NCBI GenBank assembly: GCA_019245455.1 | Contig: JAFARM010000314.1 | Coordinates: forward strand, 1-6,976 | Reading direction: 5' to 3' | From: Sphingomonadaceae bacterium | Lineage (GTDB): Bacteria > Pseudomonadota > Alphaproteobacteria > Sphingomonadales > Sphingomonadaceae | DNA length: 6,976 bases | Part shown: in pieces, positions 1 through 6,976 of the stretch | How the letters are laid out: every line of letters begins with the position of its first letter | Numbering within the stretch: position 1 is the first letter of the stretch | Made by a program: the position numbers and the translations under genes | Notes under the pieces: model-generated | Told to the model about the DNA's origin: nothing | The model's database searches: none | Seen by the model: only the letters and a program-made list of their open reading frames with translations

Positions 1-299
1 TAGGCCATGTCGAACGGCGGGTCCTGGCGCATCAGGACGACGTCCGTGTCACGGCCGAGGTCGAGCGTCACCGGCTCGCCCGTCCAGCGGAAGTGCGCCT
101 CGCCGGGCGACGCCGGCCGCGTTACCGTCAGCGCCCGCGCGCGCACCGTCACGCGTCCGCCGAGATAGGTCAGCCCGGGGGCGGGATAATGGAACAGCCG
201 GTGCCCGCGCGCCTGCGCCGCGAGCATCAGGGCAAAGGTCGAATCGCCGGCGACGTTGACGGTCTCGATCGGGTCCATCTGGACGGCGACAGTCAGCAT
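1..299 (-). CDS. gshB: Glutathione synthase, N-terminal part (cut by window edge)
   Basis: ATP-dependent cytosolic ligase that joins glycine to gamma-glutamylcysteine, the second step of glutathione synthesis. Only the first 99 residues are inside the window; the gene continues past base 1. The translation begins MLTVAVQMDPIETVNVAGDS and matches the family's N-terminal domain: MDPI at 8-11, then a DS-F-x4-AQ-RG stretch at 19-32, and the family signature RQDPPFD at 91-97 (E. coli GshB has RKDPPFD at the matching place). The ATP-grasp domain lies outside the window. The ATG at 299 is preceded by GGGGAG (309-314) with a 9-nt spacer. It is transcribed in the same direction as the DUF3072-type gene upstream, 69 bp away. 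The identification rests on conserved blocks I recognise and is strong. Confidence 0.93.
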   Translation of the reverse strand, partial: MLTVAVQMDPIETVNVAGDSTFALMLAAQARGHRLFHYPAPGLTYLGGRVTVRARALTVTRPASPGEAHFRWTGEPVTLDLGRDTDVVLMRQDPPFDMA

Positions 300-368
300 G
301 GTCGGCGGCTCCCCGGGGCGATGCCTCGCGGGTTTAACGCGCCGCCGGGCGAGGGCAAGCGCGGGCCG

Positions 369-581
369 CTAGCGCCCCCGTCCGGTCTGCTCCTGCAGTT
401 CGTCGATCTTGAGCGACGCGTCGGCCTTCGACAGGTCGGGGTCGAAATCCTCGTGCGCCTCCTCCGACAGGGTCTTCAGGTACGATGCCTGCGCGCCGGT
501 CATCGGCTCGTCGCCGGTGGTCCAGTCGTGCGGGTCCTTCTCGGCGTTCGACGTCGGATGGGTCTTGGGGTTGTCGGCCAT
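369..581 (-). CDS. DUF3072-type small protein
   Basis: A 70-residue acidic protein of unknown function, resembling the DUF3072 family. The recognisable core is TGDEPMTGAQASYLKTLSEE (residues 22-41), followed by FDPDLSKADASLKIDELQ (46-63), which looks like a short helical region ending in an amphipathic helix. There is no signal peptide or membrane segment, so it should be cytosolic. The frame is open further upstream, but the ATG at 581 is chosen because a strong GGGAGGAGA ribosome binding site (588-596) sits 6 nt before it and because the extra N-terminal residues are arginine/proline-rich, unlike the family. It is divergent from the SDR gene and in tandem with gshB, which lies 69 bp downstream; co-transcription with gshB is possible but unproven. 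Family membership is from memory of the motif. Confidence 0.85.
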   Translation of the reverse strand: MADNPKTHPTSNAEKDPHDWTTGDEPMTGAQASYLKTLSEEAHEDFDPDLSKADASLKIDELQEQTGRGR

Positions 582-587
582 GGACGG

Positions 588-596
588 TCTCCTCCC
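588..596 (-). promoter_or_regulatory. Ribosome binding site of the DUF3072-type gene
   Basis: Reads GGGAGGAGA on the minus strand, 6 nt before the ATG at 581. It decides the start of this gene, because the frame stays open for 32 more codons upstream. Confidence 0.7.
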
Positions 597-690
597 GGCC
601 TCAACCGCCAGCGGCGGCGACCGTTCCCCATGCGTTCTCGGCGACGCCGGGTTGCGGCCCGCGCGCCGACGCGCCACAAGGCGAAAGCAG

Positions 691-696
691 AGGAGA
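691..696 (+). promoter_or_regulatory. Ribosome binding site of the SDR gene
   Basis: AGGAGA, 7 nt before the ATG at 704. It fixes the start of the SDR gene against a frame that is open much further upstream. Confidence 0.7.
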
Positions 697-703
697 CGGG
701 GCG

Positions 704-1519
704 ATGGCAGGACGCTTGGCCGGCAAGGTGGCGCTCGTCACCGGCGGCGCGCAGGGGCTCGGCGCGGCGATGGCAGCGCGGTTCGTGAGCGAGGGCGCAC
801 GCGTCGTCGTCAGCGACATCAACGCGGACGGGGCGCGGCGGCAGGCGCGACGTCTCGGCGAGGCGGCGGCCGCGCGCGAACACGACGTCACCGATCCCGA
901 TCAATGGCGCGACGTTCTGGATTACGCCAGACGCAGCTTCGGCGGCATCCACATCCTGGTCAACAATGCCGGCATTGGCGCCGGCGGCACGGTCGAGGAC
1001 ACCAGCCTGGAGGAATGGCGGCGGGTCCACGCGATCGACCTCGACAGCGTCTTCCTCGGCTGCAAGTACGGCGTCGCGGCGATCGCCGCGACGTGCCGCG
1101 GCGATGGTGCCGGCGCGACCGGCGCCGGCGCCGGCACTGGCGGCGGGGCACGCGGGTCGATCCTCAACATCTCGTCGATCGCGGGCGTCATCGCCGCGGC
1201 GAACCTTGCCGCCTACAACTCGGCCAAGGCCGGCGTGCGCCACCTGACCAAGTCGGTCGCGCTGCACTGCGCCAAGGAACGGTACCCGATCACCTGCAAC
1301 TCGATCCACCCGGTGTTCGTCGACACGCCGATCCTCGACGACATCGTCGACGGAACCGACCGCGCCGCCGCGCTCGCCAAGCTCGGCCGACAGGTGCCGC
1401 TGGGCCGCGTCGGGCAGCCCGACGACGTCGCCTGGGGCGCGGTGTACCTGGTCAGCGACGAGGCGCAGTTCGTCACCGGGGCCGAACTCTACATCGACGG
1501 CGGCATCAGCGCGATGTGA
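704..1519 (+). CDS. SDR-family NAD(P)-dependent oxidoreductase
   Basis: Classical short-chain dehydrogenase/reductase of 271 residues, a cytosolic alcohol/ketone oxidoreductase of unknown substrate. Seen in order: the dinucleotide-binding TGGAQGLG (13-20), NNAG (87-90), the catalytic serine S158 in NISS, and the catalytic pair Y171/K175 (YNSAK), with the usual 13-residue Ser-Tyr spacing. It ends in the DGG motif (265-267) common to the family. D38 at the end of beta-2 (VVVSD) suggests a preference for NAD over NADP. Two oddities are visible: the usual catalytic Asn of helix alpha-4 is Asp (D112, in AIDLDS), and a Gly/Ala-rich insert (133-149) precedes the serine strand. The start at 704 has AGGAGA (691-696) 7 nt upstream; the longer open frame reaching back to 485 overlaps the DUF3072 gene and is rejected. 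The SemiSWEET gene follows after 9 nt, suggesting an operon. Confidence 0.93.
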   Translation: MAGRLAGKVALVTGGAQGLGAAMAARFVSEGARVVVSDINADGARRQARRLGEAAAAREHDVTDPDQWRDVLDYARRSFGGIHILVNNAGIGAGGTVEDTSLEEWRRVHAIDLDSVFLGCKYGVAAIAATCRGDGAGATGAGAGTGGGARGSILNISSIAGVIAAANLAAYNSAKAGVRHLTKSVALHCAKERYPITCNSIHPVFVDTPILDDIVDGTDRAAALAKLGRQVPLGRVGQPDDVAWGAVYLVSDEAQFVTGAELYIDGGISAM

Positions 1520-1528
1520 CGGTCGGTC

Positions 1529-1798
1529 ATGTCCGGCGTCCACCTCGTGACCGTCGAAGCCTTTGGCTATGTCGCTTCGCTGGCGTCGGGCGGGGCGTTC
1601 CTGCCGCAGGCGGTGCGGGCGCTCAGGACCCGGCAGACGCGCGACCTGTCGCTGGCGAGCGTCGCGCTCGGCGCGGCGGGAACGATCCTGTGGGCGGGCT
1701 ATGGCCTGCTGATCGGCAGCGGCCCGGTGACGGCGTCGAACGTCGTCGTCATGCCCTTCGCCCTGGCGACGCTGGCGATGAAGCTGCGGCAGAAGTGA
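1529..1798 (+). CDS. SemiSWEET-type PQ-loop sugar transporter
   Basis: An 89-residue inner-membrane protein, the right size for a SemiSWEET: one three-helix bundle that dimerises to form a sugar channel. Three hydrophobic segments fall at about 9-28, 43-63 and 67-86. Family marks are the PQ motif in helix 1 (FLPQAVR, 24-30), a basic segment with TRDLSL (37-42) that leads into helix 2, W55 with YG at 58-59, and the conserved asparagine N71 in helix 3. The start follows the SDR stop by 9 nt with only a weak GGTCGG-like upstream sequence, so translation may be coupled to the SDR gene. Substrate cannot be told from sequence; family members carry glucose or sucrose, but many are uncharacterised. 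An alternative label is MtN3/saliva-domain protein. Confidence 0.88.
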   Translation: MSGVHLVTVEAFGYVASLASGGAFLPQAVRALRTRQTRDLSLASVALGAAGTILWAGYGLLIGSGPVTASNVVVMPFALATLAMKLRQK

Positions 1799-1889
1799 GG
1801 GCGGCGGGAGCGACGGTGACGCCGCGGGGGCGGCAGCGGTCGATCACCCCCTGTTGCTGGATCGCCTTCGCCGCTCTACCCCGCACGCC

Positions 1890-2780
1890 ATGACCCCCGC
1901 CCGCCTTGCCTTTCCCGCCATGCTCGCGGGCAGCGTCGCGCTCGCCTTCGGGCCGTGGCTGGTGCGGTCGGCCGATGTGCCGCCGGTCGCCTCGGCCTTC
2001 TGGCGCATGGCGATCGCCATGCCGCTGCTCGGCGCGCTGGCGGCCATGGCGGCGCAGCGGGCGGGCGGCACGGAGGCCCCCCTGCCGCGCGGCGGGCTGG
2101 CGGCGATCGCCGCCGCCGGCGTGCTGTTCGCCGCCGATCTCGCGCTGTGGCACATGGGCATCGTCCGGACGACGCTGGCCAACGCGGCGCTGGTCAGCAA
2201 CTGCGCCAGCTTCCTGCTGCCGGCGTACGGCTTCGCGGTGGCGCGGACGTGGCCGGGACGACGGGCGATTGCGGCGCTGCTGCTCGCCGCCGCCGGCCTG
2301 GCGCTGCTGATCGGGCGCAGCGCCGACGTGTCGGCGACGCACCTGCTGGGGGATCTGCTGTGCGTCGGCGCGGGGGTGGCCTACACGGCCTACTTCATCG
2401 CACTGGACCGGGTGCGGGCGAGCGTGCCGCCGCTCAAGCTGCTCGCCATCGCCACCGTGTTCGGCGCGCTGGCCCTGCTGCCGGTGGCGGCGCTCGGCGG
2501 ACCATGGTGGCCGCACCTGTGGTGGCCGCTGGTGCTGCTGGCGATCGGCAGCCAGGTGATCGGCCAGGGGCTGGTGGTGTTCGCCGTCGGCCACCTGCCG
2601 CCGCTCGTCGTCGGGCTGACGCTGCTGGTGCAGCCGGCGATCGCGGCGACGATCGGCGCGTATCGCTACGGCGAGCGGCTGGGGCCGGCGGAGCTTGCCG
2701 GCATGGTGCTGGTGGCGGTCGCGCTGGTGCTGGTGCGGCTGCCGGGGCGGGTGGGGACGGCGCAGGCGGTGCCGGAATAG
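1890..2780 (+). CDS. EamA/DMT-family transporter
   Basis: A 296-residue inner-membrane permease of the drug/metabolite transporter superfamily, with two EamA repeats. About ten hydrophobic segments can be drawn (roughly 8-25, 34-54, 68-88, 94-115, 126-143, 150-172, 184-202, 211-232, 238-257, 266-284). Family marks are AFWRM (36-40) in helix 2, LANAALVSN (96-104) in helix 4, and the second-repeat signature LLVQPAIAA (245-253) followed by GE (261-262). Export of amino acids or other metabolites is usual for the family, but no substrate can be assigned here. The frame is open back to a TTG at 1854; the ATG at 1890 is preferred because it puts helix 1 at the usual distance from the N-terminus. 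Neither start has a clear ribosome binding site. It lies 91 bp after the SemiSWEET gene and is convergent with the HD gene. Confidence 0.9.
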   Translation: MTPARLAFPAMLAGSVALAFGPWLVRSADVPPVASAFWRMAIAMPLLGALAAMAAQRAGGTEAPLPRGGLAAIAAAGVLFAADLALWHMGIVRTTLANAALVSNCASFLLPAYGFAVARTWPGRRAIAALLLAAAGLALLIGRSADVSATHLLGDLLCVGAGVAYTAYFIALDRVRASVPPLKLLAIATVFGALALLPVAALGGPWWPHLWWPLVLLAIGSQVIGQGLVVFAVGHLPPLVVGLTLLVQPAIAATIGAYRYGERLGPAELAGMVLVAVALVLVRLPGRVGTAQAVPE

Positions 2781-2802
2781 AGGGGCGCCGCCGGAGCGAC
2801 GT

Positions 2803-2952
2803 CAGTTCCTCCCCGGAACGGGGACCATCGCTCTTCAGCGATGGTCGAGGGGCCGGTCTGCATCGGGACGAAGTCTCCCCGCCTGGACCGGCCCCTCCAC
2901 CACGCCGCTGAAGAAGCGGCGCGGTCCCCCTCCCCGTTCCGGGGAGGAACTG
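2803..2952. repeat. Two-armed palindromic intergenic repeat (REP/BIME-like)
   Basis: A 150-bp element between two convergent genes. Its ends, 2803-2824 and 2931-2952, are perfect 22-bp inverted copies. Inside are a 9-bp hairpin with a CTTC loop (2824-2845), a 12-bp inverted pair (2847-2858 with 2886-2897, extendable to 17 bp with one mismatch), and a second hairpin (2899-2909 with 2915-2925, one A-C mismatch in the plus reading, GAAGA loop). The left half (2803-2858) and the reverse complement of the right half (2886-2952) align along their whole length, so the element is two half-units placed head to head. Such palindromes recur in sphingomonad genomes, from general familiarity; copy number is not testable here. 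As RNA it could terminate both flanking transcripts. Confidence 0.85.
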
Positions 2953-2953
2953 G

Positions 2954-3498
2954 CTAGATCACTCGCTTCGGGTTGCTGAACACCCGCGTCACCTCGGGGC
3001 GGAAGCTTTCCAGGCTGTCGGCGGGGAAGTTCGGGTCGAACGCCGGACAGTCCCATTCGTCGACCAGCTTCACCGCGAAGTCGTACCACGGCTCGCTGGC
3101 AAAATCGTCGCGCAGGTTCGGCGACTGCCCGAGGTACTCGTAGTAATACTTCCCCTGGAACGCCTGGTGGTGCTTGACCGCGTGGTAGATGTCCTCGCGG
3201 ACGTAGGGCTTCAGGATCTCGGCGGCGATCGCGCCGTGGTTGGGGATGCTCATCAGCTTGCCGAGGTCGTGGCACAGCGCGGCGACGACTTCCTCGTCGC
3301 TCGCGCCCGACCGCCGCGCCAGCGTCGCCGCCATCAGGCTGTGGCCGAGCTGCGTCGCGGCGAAGCCGACCTCGATCTTGTCCAGCCGGGCGAGCGACTC
3401 CATGATCTGCTCGACCGCCGCCGACTTCTGGTGGACGGCGTGCTCGCGCGCGATGTGGCCCCAGTCCTCGCGCGTTCCTTCGGTCATGGTGGTGAACA

Positions 3499-3499
<1 letters not shown>
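2954..3499 (-). CDS. HD-domain protein, probable MIOX/PhnZ-like diiron oxygenase
   Basis: A 181-residue cytosolic HD-domain protein. Candidate metal ligands are H53 (QLGHSLMAATLA), H77-D78 (CHDLGK), H88 (NHGAIAAEIL), H110 or H111 (VKHHQAF) and D147 or D150 (VDEWD). The H53-to-H77 spacing of 24 equals that of the first two His ligands of PhnZ (H34 and H58, from memory), and the run EPWYDFAVKLVDEWD (136-150) resembles the C-terminal part of PhnZ/TmpB-type proteins. Those are mixed-valent diiron oxygenases, not phosphohydrolases. I therefore infer an oxygenase; a plain HD hydrolase remains the alternative. The start ATG at 3499 overlaps the ligase stop (TGATG) and has AGGAG 8 nt upstream, so translation is coupled. 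A second ATG at 3487 is less likely. The gene is the last of the operon. Confidence 0.85.
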
Positions 3500-5229
<1,730 letters not shown>

Positions 5230-5296
5230 GGGCGAAACTCCCGGGCGCGGCTTGGTCGCCGTCTCGTCCGTCTTCATGACGCAGGACGGGGCGGCT

Positions 5297-5728
5297 TTAC
5301 AATGGCCGCGCGAAGTTGATCGTCCGCCCGACCTCGTCGAAGCCGACGGCGCAGTGCCAGGCGTGGCTGGCGCGGTTGTCGAGGTCGGCGTTGGAGCCGA
5401 TGTGCGTCGCCCCGCTGGCGCGTGCCCACGCCATGACGGCGGCGAGCAGCGACGTCGCGAGGCCGCGCCGGCGGTGGCTGGACGCGACGAACAGCCCTTC
5501 GAGGAAGGCGTTGACCTCGTCGGGAAGGCCGTCGATGTAGCGGCGCAGCGTCGCCTCGGCGAGGCCGACGGGCCGTTCGTCGTCGAGCGCGACAAAGGCC
5601 GCGAAGTCGGATTGCGGCAGCAGGCGGGCGAGCGCGGCGCGATGCTCGGCCGGGTCGTCCGGCCAGAGCTGACAGCGCAGCGCGACCAGGGCCTCGAGGT
5701 CGGTCGCCGAGGCGCGGCGGACGACCAG
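5297..5728 (-). CDS. GNAT-family N-acetyltransferase, AAC(6')-like, non-canonical start
   Basis: Acetyl-CoA-dependent N-acetyltransferase of about 143 residues. I translated this frame directly because it has no ATG, GTG or TTG near its beginning. It reads VRRASATDLEALVALRCQLW near the start, then LAEATLRR, FLEGLFVASSHRRRGLATSL with the acetyl-CoA loop RRRGLA (86-91), and SNADLDNRASHAWHCAVGF towards the end. This order and the final AAC(6')-like GSNADLDN/SHAWH block resemble aminoglycoside 6'-N-acetyltransferases, but many such relatives have other roles and resistance is not shown. A TGA at 5741-5743 closes the frame upstream, so the start must be CTG at 5728 or ATT at 5734. CTG is preferred because GGGG (5736-5739) lies 7 nt before it. 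The start abuts the dehydrogenase stop (5730-5732), as expected for coupled translation. Confidence 0.8.
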   Translation of the reverse strand: MVVRRASATDLEALVALRCQLWPDDPAEHRAALARLLPQSDFAAFVALDDERPVGLAEATLRRYIDGLPDEVNAFLEGLFVASSHRRRGLATSLLAAVMAWARASGATHIGSNADLDNRASHAWHCAVGFDEVGRTINFARPL

Positions 5729-5729
5729 C

Positions 5730-6869
5730 CTAATACCCCATCAGACCGGCCAACCGGTCGCCGTGGAAGGCGAAGTCGCCGAAGGTTTCGCGGGCGGCGC
5801 GTGCCCGCTTCATGAAGAAGCCGATGTCGAAGTCGTCGGTCATGCCGATGCCGCCGTGCATCTGCACGCCCTCGTTGGTCGCGAGCTTTGCCACCTCGCC
5901 GGCCTTGGCCTTGGCGAGGCTAGCGAACAGCGGCACGCGTTCCTCGTCGGCGTCGAGGGCGACCAGCGCACGGAGCGTCGCCGAGCGCGCCAGTTCCACC
6001 TCGCAGAATAGGTGCGCGGCGCGGTGCTGGAGCGCCTGGAAGCTGCCGATCTTCGCGCCGAACTGCTCGCGTTCCTTGAGGTAGTCGACGGTGCGGCGGA
6101 AGCTCTCGTGCGCGACGCCCAGCATCTCGGCGGCGAGGGCGGCGCGGCCGGTGTCGAGGACGCGCTCGAGCAGCGGCCAGCCGCCACCGACCGCGCCCAG
6201 CACGTCGGCGCCGTCGACCTGGACATCGGCGAGGGTCACCCGCGCGCAGCCGCGGCTGTCGACCATCGACCGGCGGGCGACGCTTACACCGGCCGCCTTC
6301 GCGTCGACGAGGAACAGGGTGATGCCGTCCGCCGCGTCGTCGGCCCCGTCGGTGCGCGCGGCGACGATCAGCGTGTCGGCGGCGGCACCGTCGAGGACGA
6401 AGCCCTTGGTCCCGTTCAGGCGGAAGCCGTTGCCCGACGCCTCGGCGCGGGTCGTGATGTGCGTCGGCGCGTGGCGCGGAGCCTCGTCGGCGGCGAGCGC
6501 GAACAGGCGCTCGCCGGACGCGATCTGCGGCAGGTACTGCGCCTGCTGCTCGGCCGTGCCGCCGCGGACGAGCGCGGTCGCGGCGAGGATCGCCGTCGAC
6601 AGCAGCGGCGAGCACGACGAGTTGCGCCCGATCGCCTCCTGCAGCAGTCCGGCGGCGACATGGCCGAACCCCGCCCCGCCGTGCGCCTCGGGCACCAGCA
6701 CGCCGGCGAACCCCATCTCCGCCATCTTGCGCCACAGCCCGCGGTCGAAGCCGATGGGATCGTCGCTGTCGCGCAGCCGGCGCAGCTCGGCGACCGGCGC
6801 CTCGGCGGCGAAGAAGGCGTCGGCGGAATCGCGCACCATCGCCTGGTCGTCGGTCAACACTAAGGCCAA
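5730..6869 (-). CDS. Acyl-CoA dehydrogenase family protein
   Basis: A 379-residue cytosolic FAD-dependent acyl-CoA dehydrogenase, introducing an alpha,beta double bond into an acyl-CoA with electrons passing to electron-transfer flavoprotein. The helical N-terminal domain spans about 1-120, the beta domain with NGTKGFVLDGAAAD (152-165) about 121-225, and the C-terminal helical domain 226-379 with REQFG (267-271) and QMHGGIGMTDDFDIGFFMKRA (336-356, the FAD/dimer segment). The usual catalytic glutamate is not obvious: the MCAD-type position near 360 reads ARET and the IVD-type position near 241 is glycine. The start is TTG at 6869, chosen because AGGGGAG (6877-6883) is 7 nt upstream; GTG at 6860 and ATG at 6839 are less well placed. 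It is the first gene of the operon inside this window. Substrate unknown. Confidence 0.92.
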   Translation of the reverse strand: MALVLTDDQAMVRDSADAFFAAEAPVAELRRLRDSDDPIGFDRGLWRKMAEMGFAGVLVPEAHGGAGFGHVAAGLLQEAIGRNSSCSPLLSTAILAATALVRGGTAEQQAQYLPQIASGERLFALAADEAPRHAPTHITTRAEASGNGFRLNGTKGFVLDGAAADTLIVAARTDGADDAADGITLFLVDAKAAGVSVARRSMVDSRGCARVTLADVQVDGADVLGAVGGGWPLLERVLDTGRAALAAEMLGVAHESFRRTVDYLKEREQFGAKIGSFQALQHRAAHLFCEVELARSATLRALVALDADEERVPLFASLAKAKAGEVAKLATNEGVQMHGGIGMTDDFDIGFFMKRARAARETFGDFAFHGDRLAGLMGY

Positions 6870-6876
6870 GTCGTCT

Positions 6877-6883
6877 CTCCCCT
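6877..6883 (-). promoter_or_regulatory. Ribosome binding site deciding a TTG start for the acyl-CoA dehydrogenase
   Basis: AGGGGAG on the minus strand, 7 nt before the TTG at 6869. The next in-frame candidates (GTG at 6860, ATG at 6839) would be 16 nt or more away. Confidence 0.7.
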
Positions 6884-6937
6884 CGCGGCTCTGCCGACCG
6901 TCGTTATTCTCTCGGCATGCGGCGCTGCGGCGGCCGC

Positions 6938-6976
6938 GTACTCATCTCAATGATCGTCTCGATCCGAGATGAGTAC
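6938..6976. repeat. 11-bp inverted repeat upstream of the acyl-CoA dehydrogenase operon
   Basis: GTACTCATCTC (6938-6948) is matched exactly by GAGATGAGTAC (6966-6976). The 17-nt spacer itself holds a 5-bp pair, GATCG (6952-6956) with CGATC (6960-6964), around a TCT loop. The structure is less GC-rich than its surroundings and lies 68 nt upstream of the dehydrogenase ribosome binding site region start at 6869. It could be an operator for a dimeric regulator, a terminator of a gene beyond the right edge, or part of a repeat cut by the window end. No promoter boxes are convincing beside it. Confidence 0.6.

Noticed and set aside
582..703. Promoter boxes in the divergent intergenic region
   Set aside because: Two promoters must lie near here, but no -35/-10 pair with acceptable spacing stands out, so no boxes are called.
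500..1543. Long minus-strand open frame opposite the SDR gene
   Set aside because: It lies antisense to a clear SDR, is rich in Arg/Asp/Ala as expected of a shadow in GC-rich DNA, and shows no family motif.
409..1893. 494-codon plus-strand frame across the DUF3072, SDR and SemiSWEET genes
   Set aside because: Extremely arginine-rich out-of-frame translation that crosses three supported genes; typical GC-rich shadow.
1749..2594. 281-codon minus-strand frame opposite the EamA transporter
   Set aside because: Gln/Arg/His-rich shadow of a clear membrane protein gene.
5230..5595. N-terminal extension of the acyl-CoA ligase to 5595
   Set aside because: The extra residues are an out-of-frame reading of the GNAT gene; the start at 5229 has a good ribosome binding site and fits the family length.
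6012..6972. Two long plus-strand frames opposite the acyl-CoA dehydrogenase
   Set aside because: Both are antisense to a well-supported dehydrogenase and show low-complexity Arg/Ala/Ser composition.

Overview
The window is GC-rich bacterial chromosomal DNA. It looks like an alphaproteobacterium, most plausibly a sphingomonad. The reasons are the codon use, short GGAG-type ribosome binding sites, tightly packed genes, the mix of glutathione synthase and acyl-CoA/short-chain dehydrogenase degradation genes, and a palindromic intergenic repeat of a style I associate with sphingomonads. The organism call is an inference from sequence character, not from a search. I see no rRNA, tRNA, CRISPR array, insertion sequence or phage gene.

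Left part (1-703). The minus strand carries the start of glutathione synthase (gshB, cut by the left edge) and a 70-residue DUF3072-type protein upstream of it. A 122-bp divergent intergenic region separates these from the plus-strand genes.

Middle part (704-2780, plus strand). Three genes follow each other: an SDR-family NAD(P)-dependent dehydrogenase, a SemiSWEET-type three-helix PQ-loop transporter 9 nt downstream, and an EamA/DMT-family ten-helix transporter. The first two look like one transcription unit; the third has a longer gap and a poor ribosome binding site.

Intergenic element (2803-2952). The space between the convergent EamA gene and the right-hand operon is almost filled by a two-armed inverted repeat. 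It is built from two diverged copies of one half-unit. Each half-unit contains a hairpin whose stem sequence differs between copies while base pairing is kept.

Right part (2954-6869, minus strand). A compact four-gene operon reads right to left: acyl-CoA dehydrogenase, a GNAT acetyltransferase resembling AAC(6')-type enzymes, an AMP-dependent acyl-CoA ligase, and an HD-domain protein. The ligase and HD genes overlap by one base (TGATG). The GNAT frame begins within a few bases of the dehydrogenase stop and has no ATG, GTG or TTG near its beginning. Ligase plus dehydrogenase imply activation and alpha,beta-desaturation of a carboxylic acid. The HD protein looks more like a diiron oxygenase of the PhnZ/TmpB/MIOX-like group than a phosphohydrolase, and is the most interesting protein here. 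Upstream of the operon, at the right edge, lies an 11-bp inverted repeat that could be an operator or a terminator.
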